From assembly GCF_014851395.1 (NCBI RefSeq), contig NW_024040596.1:11824901-11888900 (forward strand): DNA of 64,000 bases. Reading direction: 5' to 3'. Shown here piece by piece: positions 27,901 to 38,300 of the stretch. A program made the translations under genes and the position numbers. Positions within the stretch are counted from its first letter, which is position 1; every line of letters starts with the position of its first letter. Origin of the DNA: Micropterus salmoides (Eukaryota; Chordata; Actinopteri; Centrarchiformes; Centrarchidae). The notes beneath the pieces are model-generated. The model was not told where the DNA came from. It did not search any database and saw only the letters and a list, made by a program, of their open reading frames with translations.

Positions 27901-30900
27901 TCAGTGTGCCGCTCAAACTCCGAGCGGGACCGAAGATGTCAAGCTTATTTACAGCTACTAGCAATGTCACTGGGTCTGTCGACTAAGGCGCTACTACAAA
28001 AGCTGGTGGTGGAAGGAGGCATTGAAATTCCGGAGGAGGCGGCTCAGAAATGTAGAGGTAAGTGGAATGTGAATTTCACATTAATTGTAATTTACTGTAC
28101 TGGTAACCATAGATCCGAACTTAGCTAGCTAATATCTGAAGAGCTATGTTAGCCTGGGTATCTACAGCCAATGTTCAGCATTGCATGTCCTTAGATAGCT
28201 TGCTAAGTTTGTTCTGATATTATAACGAGCACTTTGATGCTGTGACTGGTGGTGACTTAGCAGTAGCTGGGCAGAAATTGACATGGCTAACTGATTGGTA
28301 CAAATAAAGCAGAGTCTTAATGTGCATGGCTGCTTTCTTCAGTTCAGAAGTTTTCCAGTTTGAATAATGCTGTTAACCAATATCATGTGGTAAATATCTG
28401 AACTTTACAGCAGCTTCTCTGTCAAGGGGTTTTCAATTAAAGATTTTAAGATTTTTTTTTGTTCTGTTCTTAACCCAATCCATTAATTGTGTCAGTCATT
28501 CTCTGTAGTAATCATGATTTGTATGTCCAAAGTGTCGGTGCTTCTGTGTATTTAATGGATTTTTTATTTACATTTCAGACGATGACGTAGATGGCGAGAG
28601 AGTGGATTGCATACCCACAGAGAGTATGATCGGGTATCTCTGACAAGTCTGACCAAAAGCTGTTAAAGTTCAGACTTCACACTCTGCTACAAGGAGGTCA
28701 CCCTTAATTTGGAAGCAGTCAAGACAGAACAACAAACATGTGTCCCATACAAACCAGAGGTAAGAATGTAATAAATGCACCACTCTTTCACCTTTTCTTT
28801 GTTGCATAGATTGACCTAATCTGCATCAATGTGGTGGCAAATTAGCTAAGATAAAGTGATTCTTCTGCTGTTTTGCAGGTGGGAACCTACTTGACACAGA
28901 CTGCCTTGCAGAACCGGTCCAAAAGGAACAACAGTACCGCAACAACATAATGAGGAGTCTATATGAAATGCAGTGTACAATGTAAGTGTTACTGTTCAAA
29001 TATAACAAATGTTCAGGCTTTGAGAAAATAATTTGTTTATTCTCAGTGGTAACAACCAGTAAAGAATGGACGACTGAAAGCATGTCAAAAGCAATATTAA
29101 CTTTTGACCTGCAATCCTGAAGTACTCACTGGTCTTAACTTGTATAATAAGGGTTTTTCAGTACTGCAAATAAAATTTATTTATTTCCCATATTTTTCTG
29201 TTTTATATCTCAGTTGTGCGATGAGGTCGATGCTATGCAACCCTTTGCAGTCAACAATTGCCACCGCTTCAGTGAAAACTTCACATTTGGATTTGTCACT
29301 GAAAAAAACCCACATGGATGAAAGAGAATCCCGTGGCTGAGGATATTATTACAGGTACTGATTTTAACACATACATTACAAATGAGGATGGGGATCGTTA
29401 ATTTTTATTGATTATAGATGACATTATTGAGACTGCTTAACAATCTCAGTCTCTCGATACACTATCGATAGTTCCTATTATTTATTGACTGTTTTTTGGT
29501 CAGACCAGACCCAACGGGCAGAGGTAGGTATGACTTGCGATAAATAAAACAAATATTGAAGTGTGCATTTAAACTTCCTGGTTGTTCTTAAATTAATTAT
29601 AGGATTAGAATTTAATATTTTAAATACAACTGTTTCTAGAGCAGCAACATTAATGTTTACAACATCAAGTCACAACATAAAAAATATGACACCCCAATAC
29701 TGAGTGACGTTTAGAAAGAATGAAATGAGATGTTACGTTTTTTAATTTAATTGCATCCACATTCTTCCACATCTTGGATTTTATGTTAATAAGTGATGGC
29801 TTGTGTAAGCTTTGTCTTCAAATTAGGCACCATTTTCGCTCAATTATCTACATCATTGATACCGCCTTGCGGTCAGTGTCAGACATCATGTGTTGTGATT
29901 TGATACTATTCTACTAATTTGAATGTCTATTCCAATGTAAAACCTGAATGTGAAATTGTTTGTTCCATGCATTTGCAAATGTAGGAACGTGTCGGTCACA
30001 AATAAGCAAGGCACCCTTAAAATTGTACCATCTTTATGACCTAGGAATGTTATTTTGGATTACTGTGCCCCCCTTACCACATCCATTTTGTTATGAATGC
30101 TAAAATGTTTTTTTTCTCTTATGTAGAATGATCCCCTAACTCCCATCCAATCATTCAACTGAAAGACCACGACTGGAAAACTGCCCTCTACAGACATTGC
30201 AGTGTTTTCAAATTGGAAGGAATTGAAGTTTTTCCTGCACTTCAGTGGATGCCTCATCCAGTTTATCACAGCCTTCTGCTTCGTCTTCAACATGACATAT
30301 CCTACAAACTTTCAAAAGACCCTGAACTTTCTCCGAAGACACATCATGGACTTTATGGAAGATTGAGACAAACCCCTGCTGGTAACTGTAACTCGAGGCA
30401 TTAACCTTCTTTACTGAAAATGCATGGACTGCATTACTGTTTGAAATGTTCAAAGAGGACCTTTGCTCTGAGGCAAGTGATTCAACACACTGGACTTGTA
30501 CATGCCCACGAACCTTTCTTTTCGGTGGCATGTTTATTGAAACCACAAAGACAATATTTCTAATTGCTGGGAAAAAAACCCAGAAGAACCTTTCAAATAA
30601 CTAGTATAACTTACCCACACCTGGTATTTTAAAGATGTGCAGTTTCAGGATACAGTACTTCAGCGTATGTCATCTTTATCTGGTAATGGTGTCAAAGGAT
30701 GTTTTTGTTGTAGGTAATGTACACCCTGAAGCCATCTCTTTATTGAAAATTAATCACAATCTGAACATTGAGACTTTTTTGTGTGTTGGGGTGTTGTGTA
30801 GGAAACTTGTCATCAATTGGACTCCAATCCACCATCAGGCTCTAGACACATTTAGTTGATGGTAGATTCATTGAGGTATTTCTGTCTAAATATTATCTGC

Positions 30901-32438
30901 CAAAATATATTTTTTTACTTTTTGTCTAAATATGCTTATACTGTTTTGATGATGCATAGTGTACATGCAGACGTGGGACAAATCAAAGTATCTTTTGTTC
31001 TATGTGTTCTGTAGTTTCAGAGTAGGTATAGTTTCATATTTTTTGTAAAACTATCTGCAATGAATTAACTTTGTATTACCACAAATACATGTCATGTTCA
31101 TCTGGAAAATCACATTTTCACTGACATCAATAAACAGTCAAAGTATAATTGTGTGGAGAATTATGGTACATTTTTGTCTCCTTAAAGTCCAGAATAGCTT
31201 GTCGCAGGGGTGGTACCCTTAATGGGACATTTTAGTACCCTTTTAATTGGTACATTATTGTACTATAGTTTAAAAGGTACGTTTATGTCTTGCAGGGTAC
31301 ACAATTGTACCAATTTCATAAGGTACAAAAATGTACCGGCACTAAAGGGTACACAATTGTCCCTCAAAAGGGTACCTCCCCTGCGACAAGCATTTGTACC
31401 CTTTTAAGTACACACCCGTACTTCTATTTCTGAGTGTGTACAACAAAAGCAGGGTTATATTAATCATACTGCAGCTAACACCTTATCAATTATGTTTACA
31501 CCGACAGGTAGCCATAATTAATTTTCTCTTAATATCTTATGGTTTAAGTATATATTGGCAGTTTAAGTAGTCTAGCGTCATACAACCTTATGTCAACAAA
31601 CCTCAAAATCATCCATTGTGGTATCAGTCATAATTATGTGACACATAACATTATATCACATCCTCTAACCAACATTAAGTTAACTTAAATTTAAACACGA
31701 ATTTATCCACTGTTTCCAAATAGCTACAATATTCAGTTTAATCAAATAACCCCCCTTTACAAAAACGTAGATAATGTTAAGTCACACAGTCCTGACCTAA
31801 TGAGCCCCGATTTTCAGTCAGTTAACTTAACGTTACAGTTAACTTTACGTAAGCAAGGAAGAGATTAACGTTACTATCAAGTGCTACTTAATGAACCATT
31901 TATACGCCGAAAATCACTACAACATAACAGTGTTTTGTAAATTGTATTGGGGGATATGTCTACAAAGAGTTTATGGTTGTAATGCCCAAGAAGTCATTAA
32001 ACGGACAACTTTCCGAATGGGGTTCAGGTACACTTTTAGCTAACGTTAACGTACCTCTCATCAAGACTGCAGACTTATCAACCCAAGCGGTCAAGTCTGG
32101 CAAACGGAATAGAAATACAACCTTAAAAGTGGAACCTGAAGCTGTAGTTACCGTACATCTAAACATTACCGTTATAGTTTAAGAACAACAAATAACTGTA
32201 ACTAATCATACGTTAGCATAGAGTAGCTAGCTAACAGTAACTTAACATGTCAGTAAACTCACCGTAGATCCCTAGCGGCAGCGATGGGTACAGAAGCCGT
32301 GTGGCTTGCACTGAACACATTGTCAGTGTTCACTGTTTTAAATACTGCAAAAGCGACGACAATTGACAAACAGAATGAAGTAAAAGAATAGATTGAAAAA
32401 ATGAATACCACTGGTATATGCACTGCTCTGTGCGCCAT
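18981..32438 (-). CDS. pofut2: GDP-fucose protein O-fucosyltransferase 2
   Basis: POFUT2 transfers fucose from GDP-fucose to Ser/Thr in folded thrombospondin type 1 repeats in the ER. Nine coding exons, in gene order: 32438-32263, 26952-26699, 26441-26297, 25808-25698, 22207-22141, 21912-21787, 20697-20517, 20215-20092 and 19134-18981. All have GT/AG borders and phases chain exactly, giving 445 residues (human: 429). A hydrophobic N-terminal segment (about residues 9-34) fits a signal peptide or anchor. DVNPPEGFN (residues 64-72) holds the expected catalytic Glu at about 69. HLRRKDF (308-314) is the nucleotide-sugar-binding Arg motif. FFIGTSVSTFSFRIHEE begins the last exon, which ends THWKIVY. 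Intron 1 is 5.3 kb and contains a 4.35-kb mobile element; intron 4 contains a LINE. No break or missing motif was seen. Confidence 0.96.
20871..21598. mobile_element. MITE with 22-bp inverted ends carrying a tRNA-like core
   Basis: The left end TTAAAGGTTCAGTGTGTAAG is repeated inverted at the right end (21577-21598) with one mismatch. No transposase frame exists, so this is a short non-autonomous DNA element about 728 bp long. It lies in pofut2 intron 6. A (GTA)n stretch near 21170 and a tRNA-like block sit inside it. Confidence 0.75.
21204..21275 (+). repeat. tRNA-like sequence (Pol III A and B boxes), tRNA pseudogene or SINE head
   Basis: TAGCTCAGTTGG at 21207-21218 matches a tRNA D-arm/A box, and GTGTTTGATCC at 21250-21260 resembles a B box/T-arm. 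The segment starts GGATAGCTCAGTTGG and runs into a T-rich tract. Expected acceptor-stem pairing is poor (GGATAG against CTTGGGGC), so I do not call a functional tRNA. Confidence 0.55.
22331..22642. mobile_element. Fish 'agggctgcgactaacaattattttcat' repeat
   Basis: Opens with AGGGCTGCGACTAACAATTA and CTCGATTAATTGG, continues with TTTAAGAAGCTGGAACCAG, and closes with CGACTAATCGATTACAAAAT. These blocks are the hallmark of a very abundant percomorph repeat of about 300 bp. The copy is noncoding and nearly full length. It lies in pofut2 intron 4, about 120 bp upstream (gene sense) of the exon at 22141-22207. Confidence 0.7.
22831..25015 (+). mobile_element. L2-like LINE, 5'-truncated and frameshifted
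   Basis: Plus-strand frames encode an endonuclease-reverse transcriptase polyprotein. The endonuclease end has a GYMNIHLD variant of the usual GDFNIHVD at 22849, followed by LDLVLIRNC and VSDHYFIQF. A 275-codon frame runs 22831-23658. The RT active-site block CYADDTQLYLSF lies near 23928-23963 in another frame, and the C-terminal part ends LLKTHLFREHFVL at about 24714. The 3' end has CGCTTTGGATAAAAGCG and a TGTAATGTAATG tail, typical of fish L2. It needs at least three frameshifts, so it is inactive. It is antisense to pofut2, in intron 4. Confidence 0.88.
27964..30540 (+). pseudogene. Decayed multi-exon gene inside the intronic element, resembling fish SAMD3-like proteins
   Basis: Exon-like blocks with splice sites: 27964-28057 (starts MSLGLSTKALLQKLVVEGG), 28580-28759, 28879-28981, 29214-29354 and 30127 to about 30540. 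Block 2 reads DDDVDGERVD then needs a frameshift to SDKSDQKLLKFRLHTLLQGG. Block 3 reads VGTYLTQTALQNRSKR. The last block contains YPTNFQKTLNFLRRHIMDFM, which resembles the C-terminal part of abundant fish SAMD3-like/uncharacterised proteins as I recall them. Stops follow in each block, so no intact product is possible. Orientation is opposite to pofut2. Confidence 0.5.
31198..31391. repeat. Nested ~194-bp inverted repeat rich in GGTACA/TGTACC
   Basis: The left arm begins CTTGTCGCAGGGGTGGTACC and the right arm, read in reverse complement, begins CTTGTCGCAGGGGAGGTACC. Arms continue imperfectly for about 50 bp. The unit is either a subterminal palindrome of the larger element or a small MITE inserted in its right end. 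Confidence 0.75.
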
Positions 32439-32813
32439 ATTTCCTCAGAGCCACGCACTTCCGGAAAGGTGAAAAGCGTCTCTACAGTTGCCGAGCAACC
32501 ATTAATGACATTAGTAGCGAATTTAAATTAATATAAAATCTTAAATTAATTAAAGAAATGTTATACTTATTACCATATTTGAGTCAATAAAACATGAAAC
32601 TGTATAAAGAACTGAGTTTATTTGCATAAGAAATAAGAGATTCAATTGAATTTGTACAAAATAGAAAATGAATGAATGAAAATCAAAACATTAAATGAAA
32701 TAGGTTATCAATCTTAATATGGTTTATTTTCCACAGGAGACATGTTGACATATCACAACAGGAAAAGCACAGGTATAAATAACAAAAAGGAATGATGCCT
32801 GAATTTCATTTAG

Positions 32814-32816
<3 letters not shown>

Positions 32817-32870
<54 letters not shown>
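32817..32870. repeat. (CA)27 microsatellite
   Basis: Uninterrupted CA dinucleotide tract of 54 bp, upstream of pofut2. Confidence 0.98.
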
Positions 32871-32872
<2 letters not shown>

Positions 32873-33389
32873 CCAAGCTTCATCAAAACATCTACAATGA
32901 ACCCATGTGGCCTGAACTCAATAGGAGATTTTATTCTGATTCTGTCATTCTGAATGTCTTTTATAGCCCTGAAATCTAAAGTAGTCTAATATTTCCTTGG
33001 AAAATTGACTTCCTTGAGACAATCACCATCATCTATGCAGTGCCCTGTGGCTTGGCCACTTTCTGCGTGGCAAGCCTCTTACTACTAAAAAATGATATGG
33101 GAAATTTTATTCCTGTAAGGAGACATAGAATTGTTGGAATTGTAAAGGGATTTTGGTTTAGAAAATGACTATATTTAGTTATCTCCATGAAAAATATACT
33201 ATTGTCTTCAGCTGCAGTGGATCCTCGACATGTCTTTAATAGGTGGTCAGAGGCTTCTCAATCAGCACATTCTTTTTGGACTTCATAAAGAGCTTGCCAG
33301 TGGAGAGGGAAAGAGAGACTAGTGCTTAGAAATATCATTTAATATTTATCCAAGAAGACAAAGTCTGCAGATGCAATCCACTAGAGATA

Positions 33390-33548
33390 AGCATTCTTGG
33401 AACCAGTTGTGATCTGCCATATGCTGACAGAAGAATCCACCAGTGTCTGGATCTTTTGCCAACTCATTAAAACTTCCATATGCTGGAGGGATGTGATGCT
33501 CGGCAAATTCTGCAGCATGCTGCAGATCCCTTGTGCAACAGCCATTAT
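33390..33548 (-). other. Unrecognised exon-like open segment
   Basis: On the minus strand an acceptor-like CACACTCAG precedes 33548, followed by an open frame that includes NGCCTRDLQHAAEFAEHH and PPAYGSFNELAKDPDTGGFF, with several Cys residues and no stop until about 33355. The composition looks protein-like rather than random. A second short frame ending KNVLIEKPLTTY stop lies downstream near 33241-33300. I do not recognise the protein. It could be an exon of a small secreted protein, or transposon coding sequence. Confidence 0.35.
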
Positions 33549-34079
33549 CTGAGTGTGGACAAACAGTTTTGGTAATGCAGCATTTATATGCAGTGATTTA
33601 TATTGAATGATGAATATTAACCAAACTTTAAACAGGCTATAAATGAAATAAAGACAAAAATGTGTTTATTATGTGTAATTAATTAAATAATTTAACAAAT
33701 GAGTAAAGCAATAAACCTTGAAAGATAACTTATTACCCAATACATTTCAGGATTTACTGACGTATTTCTGTACTCCCTGCTTAATGATGCCAATAAAGTA
33801 TAGTGGTATAATGGGTGTGTTGTCCAACACAATTAAGATGTTGGACCCTAACAAGATTTGATTGCACCCATGGGAAATGGATATCAGTTGCAACAACCAC
33901 ACATTATCTCTTCCTTGTGTGGGAGGCACGTAGAAACCTGTTGAGAAGTGTGCTGAAGCTAAGGGCTGACCTGTCTGTCAGATGCAGACAAGAAAACATC
34001 ATCTCACACATAGGTTTAGCATCACAGTACTTGAGTTGCACAGAGTTTTGTGACAAACTACTACTTGGGAAGATATGAT

Positions 34080-34270
34080 GGATAGCATTTTAAAATTAGA
34101 CTGCAGTCAGTAGTTTACTGCGGGACTTAACAAAGAATACATTGTCATCTTCTTCCCACATGCACACACAGTTACACACATTCACACCTGATAGCTTCCA
34201 AATACAGCACCAATCTGGCATCTATATTTGGGATTAAGTGCTTTGCTCAAGAGCACCTCAGTGGTGGTAA
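34080..34270. mobile_element. Fragment of a common fish repeat ('ttacacacattcacacc ... gctttgctcaag')
   Basis: TTACACACATTCACACCTGA followed by GGGATTAAGTGCTTTGCTCA and GCACCTCAGTGG is a recurrent motif order in fish interspersed repeats. Only a fragment is present, next to the Tc1 remnant. Boundaries are uncertain. Confidence 0.4.
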
Positions 34271-34289
34271 TGAGGGAGGGGCAAACGGA

Positions 34290-34690
34290 GGTTAATGGGA
34301 ACTGTAATCGTGTGGTCTTGTTTGCCACTTTGTAGCCTATATGCAGTACACACAACCACAATCATGGGGAAGACTTCTGACTTGACTGTTGTCCAGAAGA
34401 CACTCATTGACCCCCTCCACAACGAGGGTAAGCCACAGAAGATCATTGCTGAAAGGGCTAGCTTTTTGCACAGTGATGTATCAAAGCATATTCATGGAGA
34501 GTCGACTGGAAAGTTATAGCCTAGTGTGACACGAAAAGGCGCACAAGCATGAGGGATGACCGCAGCCACAAGAGGATTGTCAATCAAAGCTGATTCACGA
34601 ACTTGGGGGAGCTTCACAAGGAGTGGACAGAGGCTGATGTCAGTGCTTCAAGAGCCACCACGGACAGATGTGTTGAGGAAGTGTCACAAT
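34290..34690 (+). mobile_element. Tc1-like transposase fragment
   Basis: The frame from 34363 reads MGKTSDLTVVQKTLIDPLHN, then GKPQKIIAERA and a SDVSKHIHGESTGK block, matching the N-terminal helix-turn-helix of fish Tc1-like transposases. After a stop at 34517 other frames recover RCTSMRDDRSHKRIV and LGELHKEWTEADVSASRATT. The DDE catalytic part is missing. This is a dead 5' fragment. Confidence 0.85.
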
Positions 34691-35331
34691 CTTAGTGTCT
34701 AGCTGTAAACCATAATCAAGATTAAAACAAAAAAGGAGAAAGGGGTTAAAACTAAGAGTATATTTAAATTTCACTTTGACTTAAATAAAAAAAACACTTT
34801 TCCTTTTTAATAATATTCTTATTTTCTGAGATGCAACTGTATATAGATATTTGTTATTGATAATACAGAAAACTCTTGCTAGTCTCAGTTATGCAGTACA
34901 GTATAGGGTCCATTCCCAATGAGGTTACATATAAAGATTAGGCATATGTATATTGTAGAAATAAATTAGAACTGATTTCAGTGGATGTAAAATATGATAC
35001 AAATAAGATGATCATGCCAAATTATACACATTTCATAATATAGAAACAAAAGCATCTTTTTTTAAGTCAAGAATTAAGCAGACAACGTATTTGAAGGAAA
35101 GCTTTATTGAGCAACAACACAGGTTTCACGCTTATAAAATCTGGTTACTGCACATATTTTATCTTTTTGATAAAAGAAATGGGCATAAATTGGCAAGAGT
35201 GAAAAGTTGAGAAGTACTCATTTTGATGCGCAACAAAAGAAATAACTCCAGACCCTTATAAGTAGGTAGATCTTTAAAAAAAAAACAAAAAAAAAAACAA
35301 TGAATAGTGGCAAATGAACGCTAGGCCTGTT

Positions 35332-38300
35332 TTAATATTCCTCTCCTTCCTCATCTTCTTCAAACGAGTCAATCCCAACCTCTTCATAATCCTTCTCCAG
35401 GGCAGCCATGTCCTCTCTGGCCTCTGAGAACTCTCCCTCCTCCATTCCCTCCCCAACATACCAGTGGACAAAGGCTCTCTTGGCATACATGAGATCAAAC
35501 TTGTGGTCGAGACGGGCCCAGGCCTCAGCGATGGCTGTGGTGTTGCTCAGCATGCACACGGCCCTCTGCACCTTGGCCAGGTCTCCACCAGGAACCACTG
35601 TTGGTGGCTGATAGTTGATGCCCACCTTGAAGCCTGTGGGGCACCAGTCCACAAACTGGATGCTGCGTTTGGTTTTGATGGCAGCGATGGCTACATTGAC
35701 ATCTTTGGGCACCACATCACCACGGTACAGCAGACAACAGGCCATGTATTTACCATGACGAGGATCACACTTCACCATCTGATTGGCTGGCTCAAAGCAG
35801 GAGTTTGTGATCTCAGCAACAGACAGCTGCTCATGATAGGCTTTCTCAGCAGAGATGACTGGAGCATAAGTGGCCAGAGGGAAGTGGATACGTGGGTAGG
35901 GCACCAAGTTGGTCTGGAACTCTGTCAGGTCAACATTCAGGGCTCCATCAAAGCGAAGAGAGGCGGTGATGGATGAGACTATCTGGCTGATGAGGCGGTT
36001 CAGGTTGGTGTACGACGGGCGTTCAATGTCGAGGTTCCTGCGGCAGATGTCGTAGATGGCCTCGTTGTCCACCATGAAGGCACAGTCTGAGTGCTCAAGG
36101 GTGGTGTGGGTGGTCAGGATGGAGTTGTAAGGCTCCACCACTGCAGTGGAAACCTGGGGGGCTGGGTAGATGGCAAACTCAAGCTTGGACTTTTTGCCAA
36201 AGTCAACAGAGAGTCTCTCCATCAGCAGGGAGGTGAAACCAGAGCCAGTACCTCCACCAAAAGAGTGGAAGACCAAAAAGCCTTGAAGACCCGTACACTG
36301 GTCAGCCTACAGAGAAACAATTACAAAGAACGACAAAAGAAATTAGGTCAACTGACTAACTGTACGGAGCCCTGTTAGAGGGCAAAGCCAGCAAGAAGGT
36401 GAATTAAGACCTGACGACTAACCCGAAATTGCCTTACCAGTTTGCGGATTCTGTCTACGACAGAGTCAATGATCTCTTTGCCAATGGTATAGTGGCCACG
36501 GGCGTAATTGTTGGCTGCATCTTCCTTTCCTGAGATCATCTGTTCAGGGTGGAAGAGTTGACGATACTTTCCTGTGCGCACTTCATCTGGGAAATTAAAA
36601 AGACAAAAGCAACAGTTGAGAAAACTCATTCATCTTTTATAGGAGGCGCCATTAGTGGATACGTCATTTCACAGGTTCACTAAGACCTCACTGTTTCAGC
36701 TATCACGCAGAAAGAAGACAACTTCATCCTCAAAATATAGATCAGTATAACCTCTATATTGTCTAGGCTACTGACAACTTGATGGACAGTTTATGGAGAG
36801 TGATGGATGATCATAAGTTTGTTGTTGTTCACATGAAATCCCTCATCTGTGCCACAAAGGAAGACACTATCTTCTGAAATTTCCTCATTCCTGATATCTA
36901 AAATCATAATAAGCACCACATCATGACACTACTGACCAATAACAGTGGGCTCCAGGTCAACAAAGATTGCTCTCGGGACATACTTCTGAGCCCCAGTCTC
37001 ACTGAAGAAGGTGGTGAAGGAGTCGTCGTGGCCTCCCACAGGCTTGTTGTCTGGCATCTGGCCGTCCGGCTGGATTCCATGTTCCAGACAGTACAGCTCC
37101 CAGCAGGTGTTCCCCATCTGGACACCTGCCTGGCCTACGTGGACAGAGATGCATTCACGCTGGAAGAGAAGAAGTTGAAAAAAAAAATAAAAATGGGCAG
37201 GGAAAAGGGAAGTGGAATACAAAGGACAGATAAAGCGGTAACAAAGGGAATGGAAAGGATTGCATACTCATAACAACTGTTCTTTAGACATAGTGAAGGA
37301 CGCTGACTTTTGCTTCGTAGATTATGATTAATGGCAAAATGTAAAAACCTTTTAGTGTAATCTGATTTTACACAATACATTCAGTTGCAGGCATCCAAAG
37401 GAATCATTTTGGAATTCTGACACTAGGTGGAAGCAAAGAGCTATAATGCAGGAAAGAAGGTTGAAATTTGAAGGAACAGATTTGCTGCAGCTGTCACAGG
37501 ATCTCACTGTCACTGAGCGAGGCTTGTGAGCTGAAATGAAGGTCGAGTACATACTGACAACTGACAATTTAAACATTTATGCTATGAAGATGACCCAGAT
37601 AAAATAAAACACCACTAATTGAACGACCAAAGGAAACACAAGATAATTTAACTACGCACGGCATGTTGAAAACAGTGAATGAAAAAGTAGCTAGAAGAAT
37701 AGGGATTGTGGCATTAGAATGATCATTAAGGGCTCGGTTTGGGCAATGTGACGATATATAATACCTTGAGACGAAATCCAATTTGTCAACCATCAAAGAT
37801 TGTGTGAAGAACCTTAATGTGCCGGGTATTTATTTAGCTGGTTTAGCCAGAAACATGCAATTCCAGTCTGGTTCGTATATTCTTCCTCAAGTTTTCAGTT
37901 TTCCTAGCTCAGAATGCTAAAAAAGGTATTCATAGATGTGAGTCTTAAAATTGTTCAAAATCTTTAATTTACAATATGAACCAGAAAAGAGAAAGCCAAT
38001 CTTTGCATTTGAAAAGCTGCACCTAGGAATATTCCATTTAATTATTAATGAATTATCAAAATGATTGCACTTTCCTTTTAGAACCTAGACTAAAATATCT
38101 GTTTGTGTCTTGAAGTAAGCATTGTGAAACCATCCTCTTATTACATTATTCCAGCACAACAGTGACACGCTTTGATATTCTATACATCCTCACTTCGTGT
38201 CACGTCAGGCAGATAATTTTATCCCCCCCCCCCAACTTTCCCTCTTCTCAGTACTGAGACAGAGAAGGGGAGGAGCTAGTGCGTGAGCAATGCGGGCCTG

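Larger units (their letters stand above)
27091..31438. mobile_element. 4.35-kb TA-flanked inverted-repeat element in pofut2 intron 1, carrying a decayed spliced gene
   Basis: The left end CACACTCAAAAATGGAGG and the right end reverse complement CACACTCAGAAATAGAAG match over 22 bp with three mismatches. Both ends are bordered by TA. Inside each end are further GGTACA/TGTACC-rich blocks. The interior has its own GC-rich promoter-like segment (about 27850-27930), exon-like blocks with good splice sites, and a nested inverted repeat at 31198-31391. No transposase was recognised, so it looks non-autonomous. TA flanks fit a TA-targeting superfamily, but the family is not certain. Confidence 0.65.

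Noticed and set aside
32817..32870. CRISPR-like or tandem-repeat array
   Set aside because: Simple CA microsatellite; the genome is eukaryotic and no spacer structure exists.
35464..35976. 170-codon plus-strand open frame opposite tubulin copy 1 exon 4
   Set aside because: It is the antisense shadow of the tubulin coding exon; the same frame appears opposite copies 2 and 3 and reflects codon bias, not a gene.
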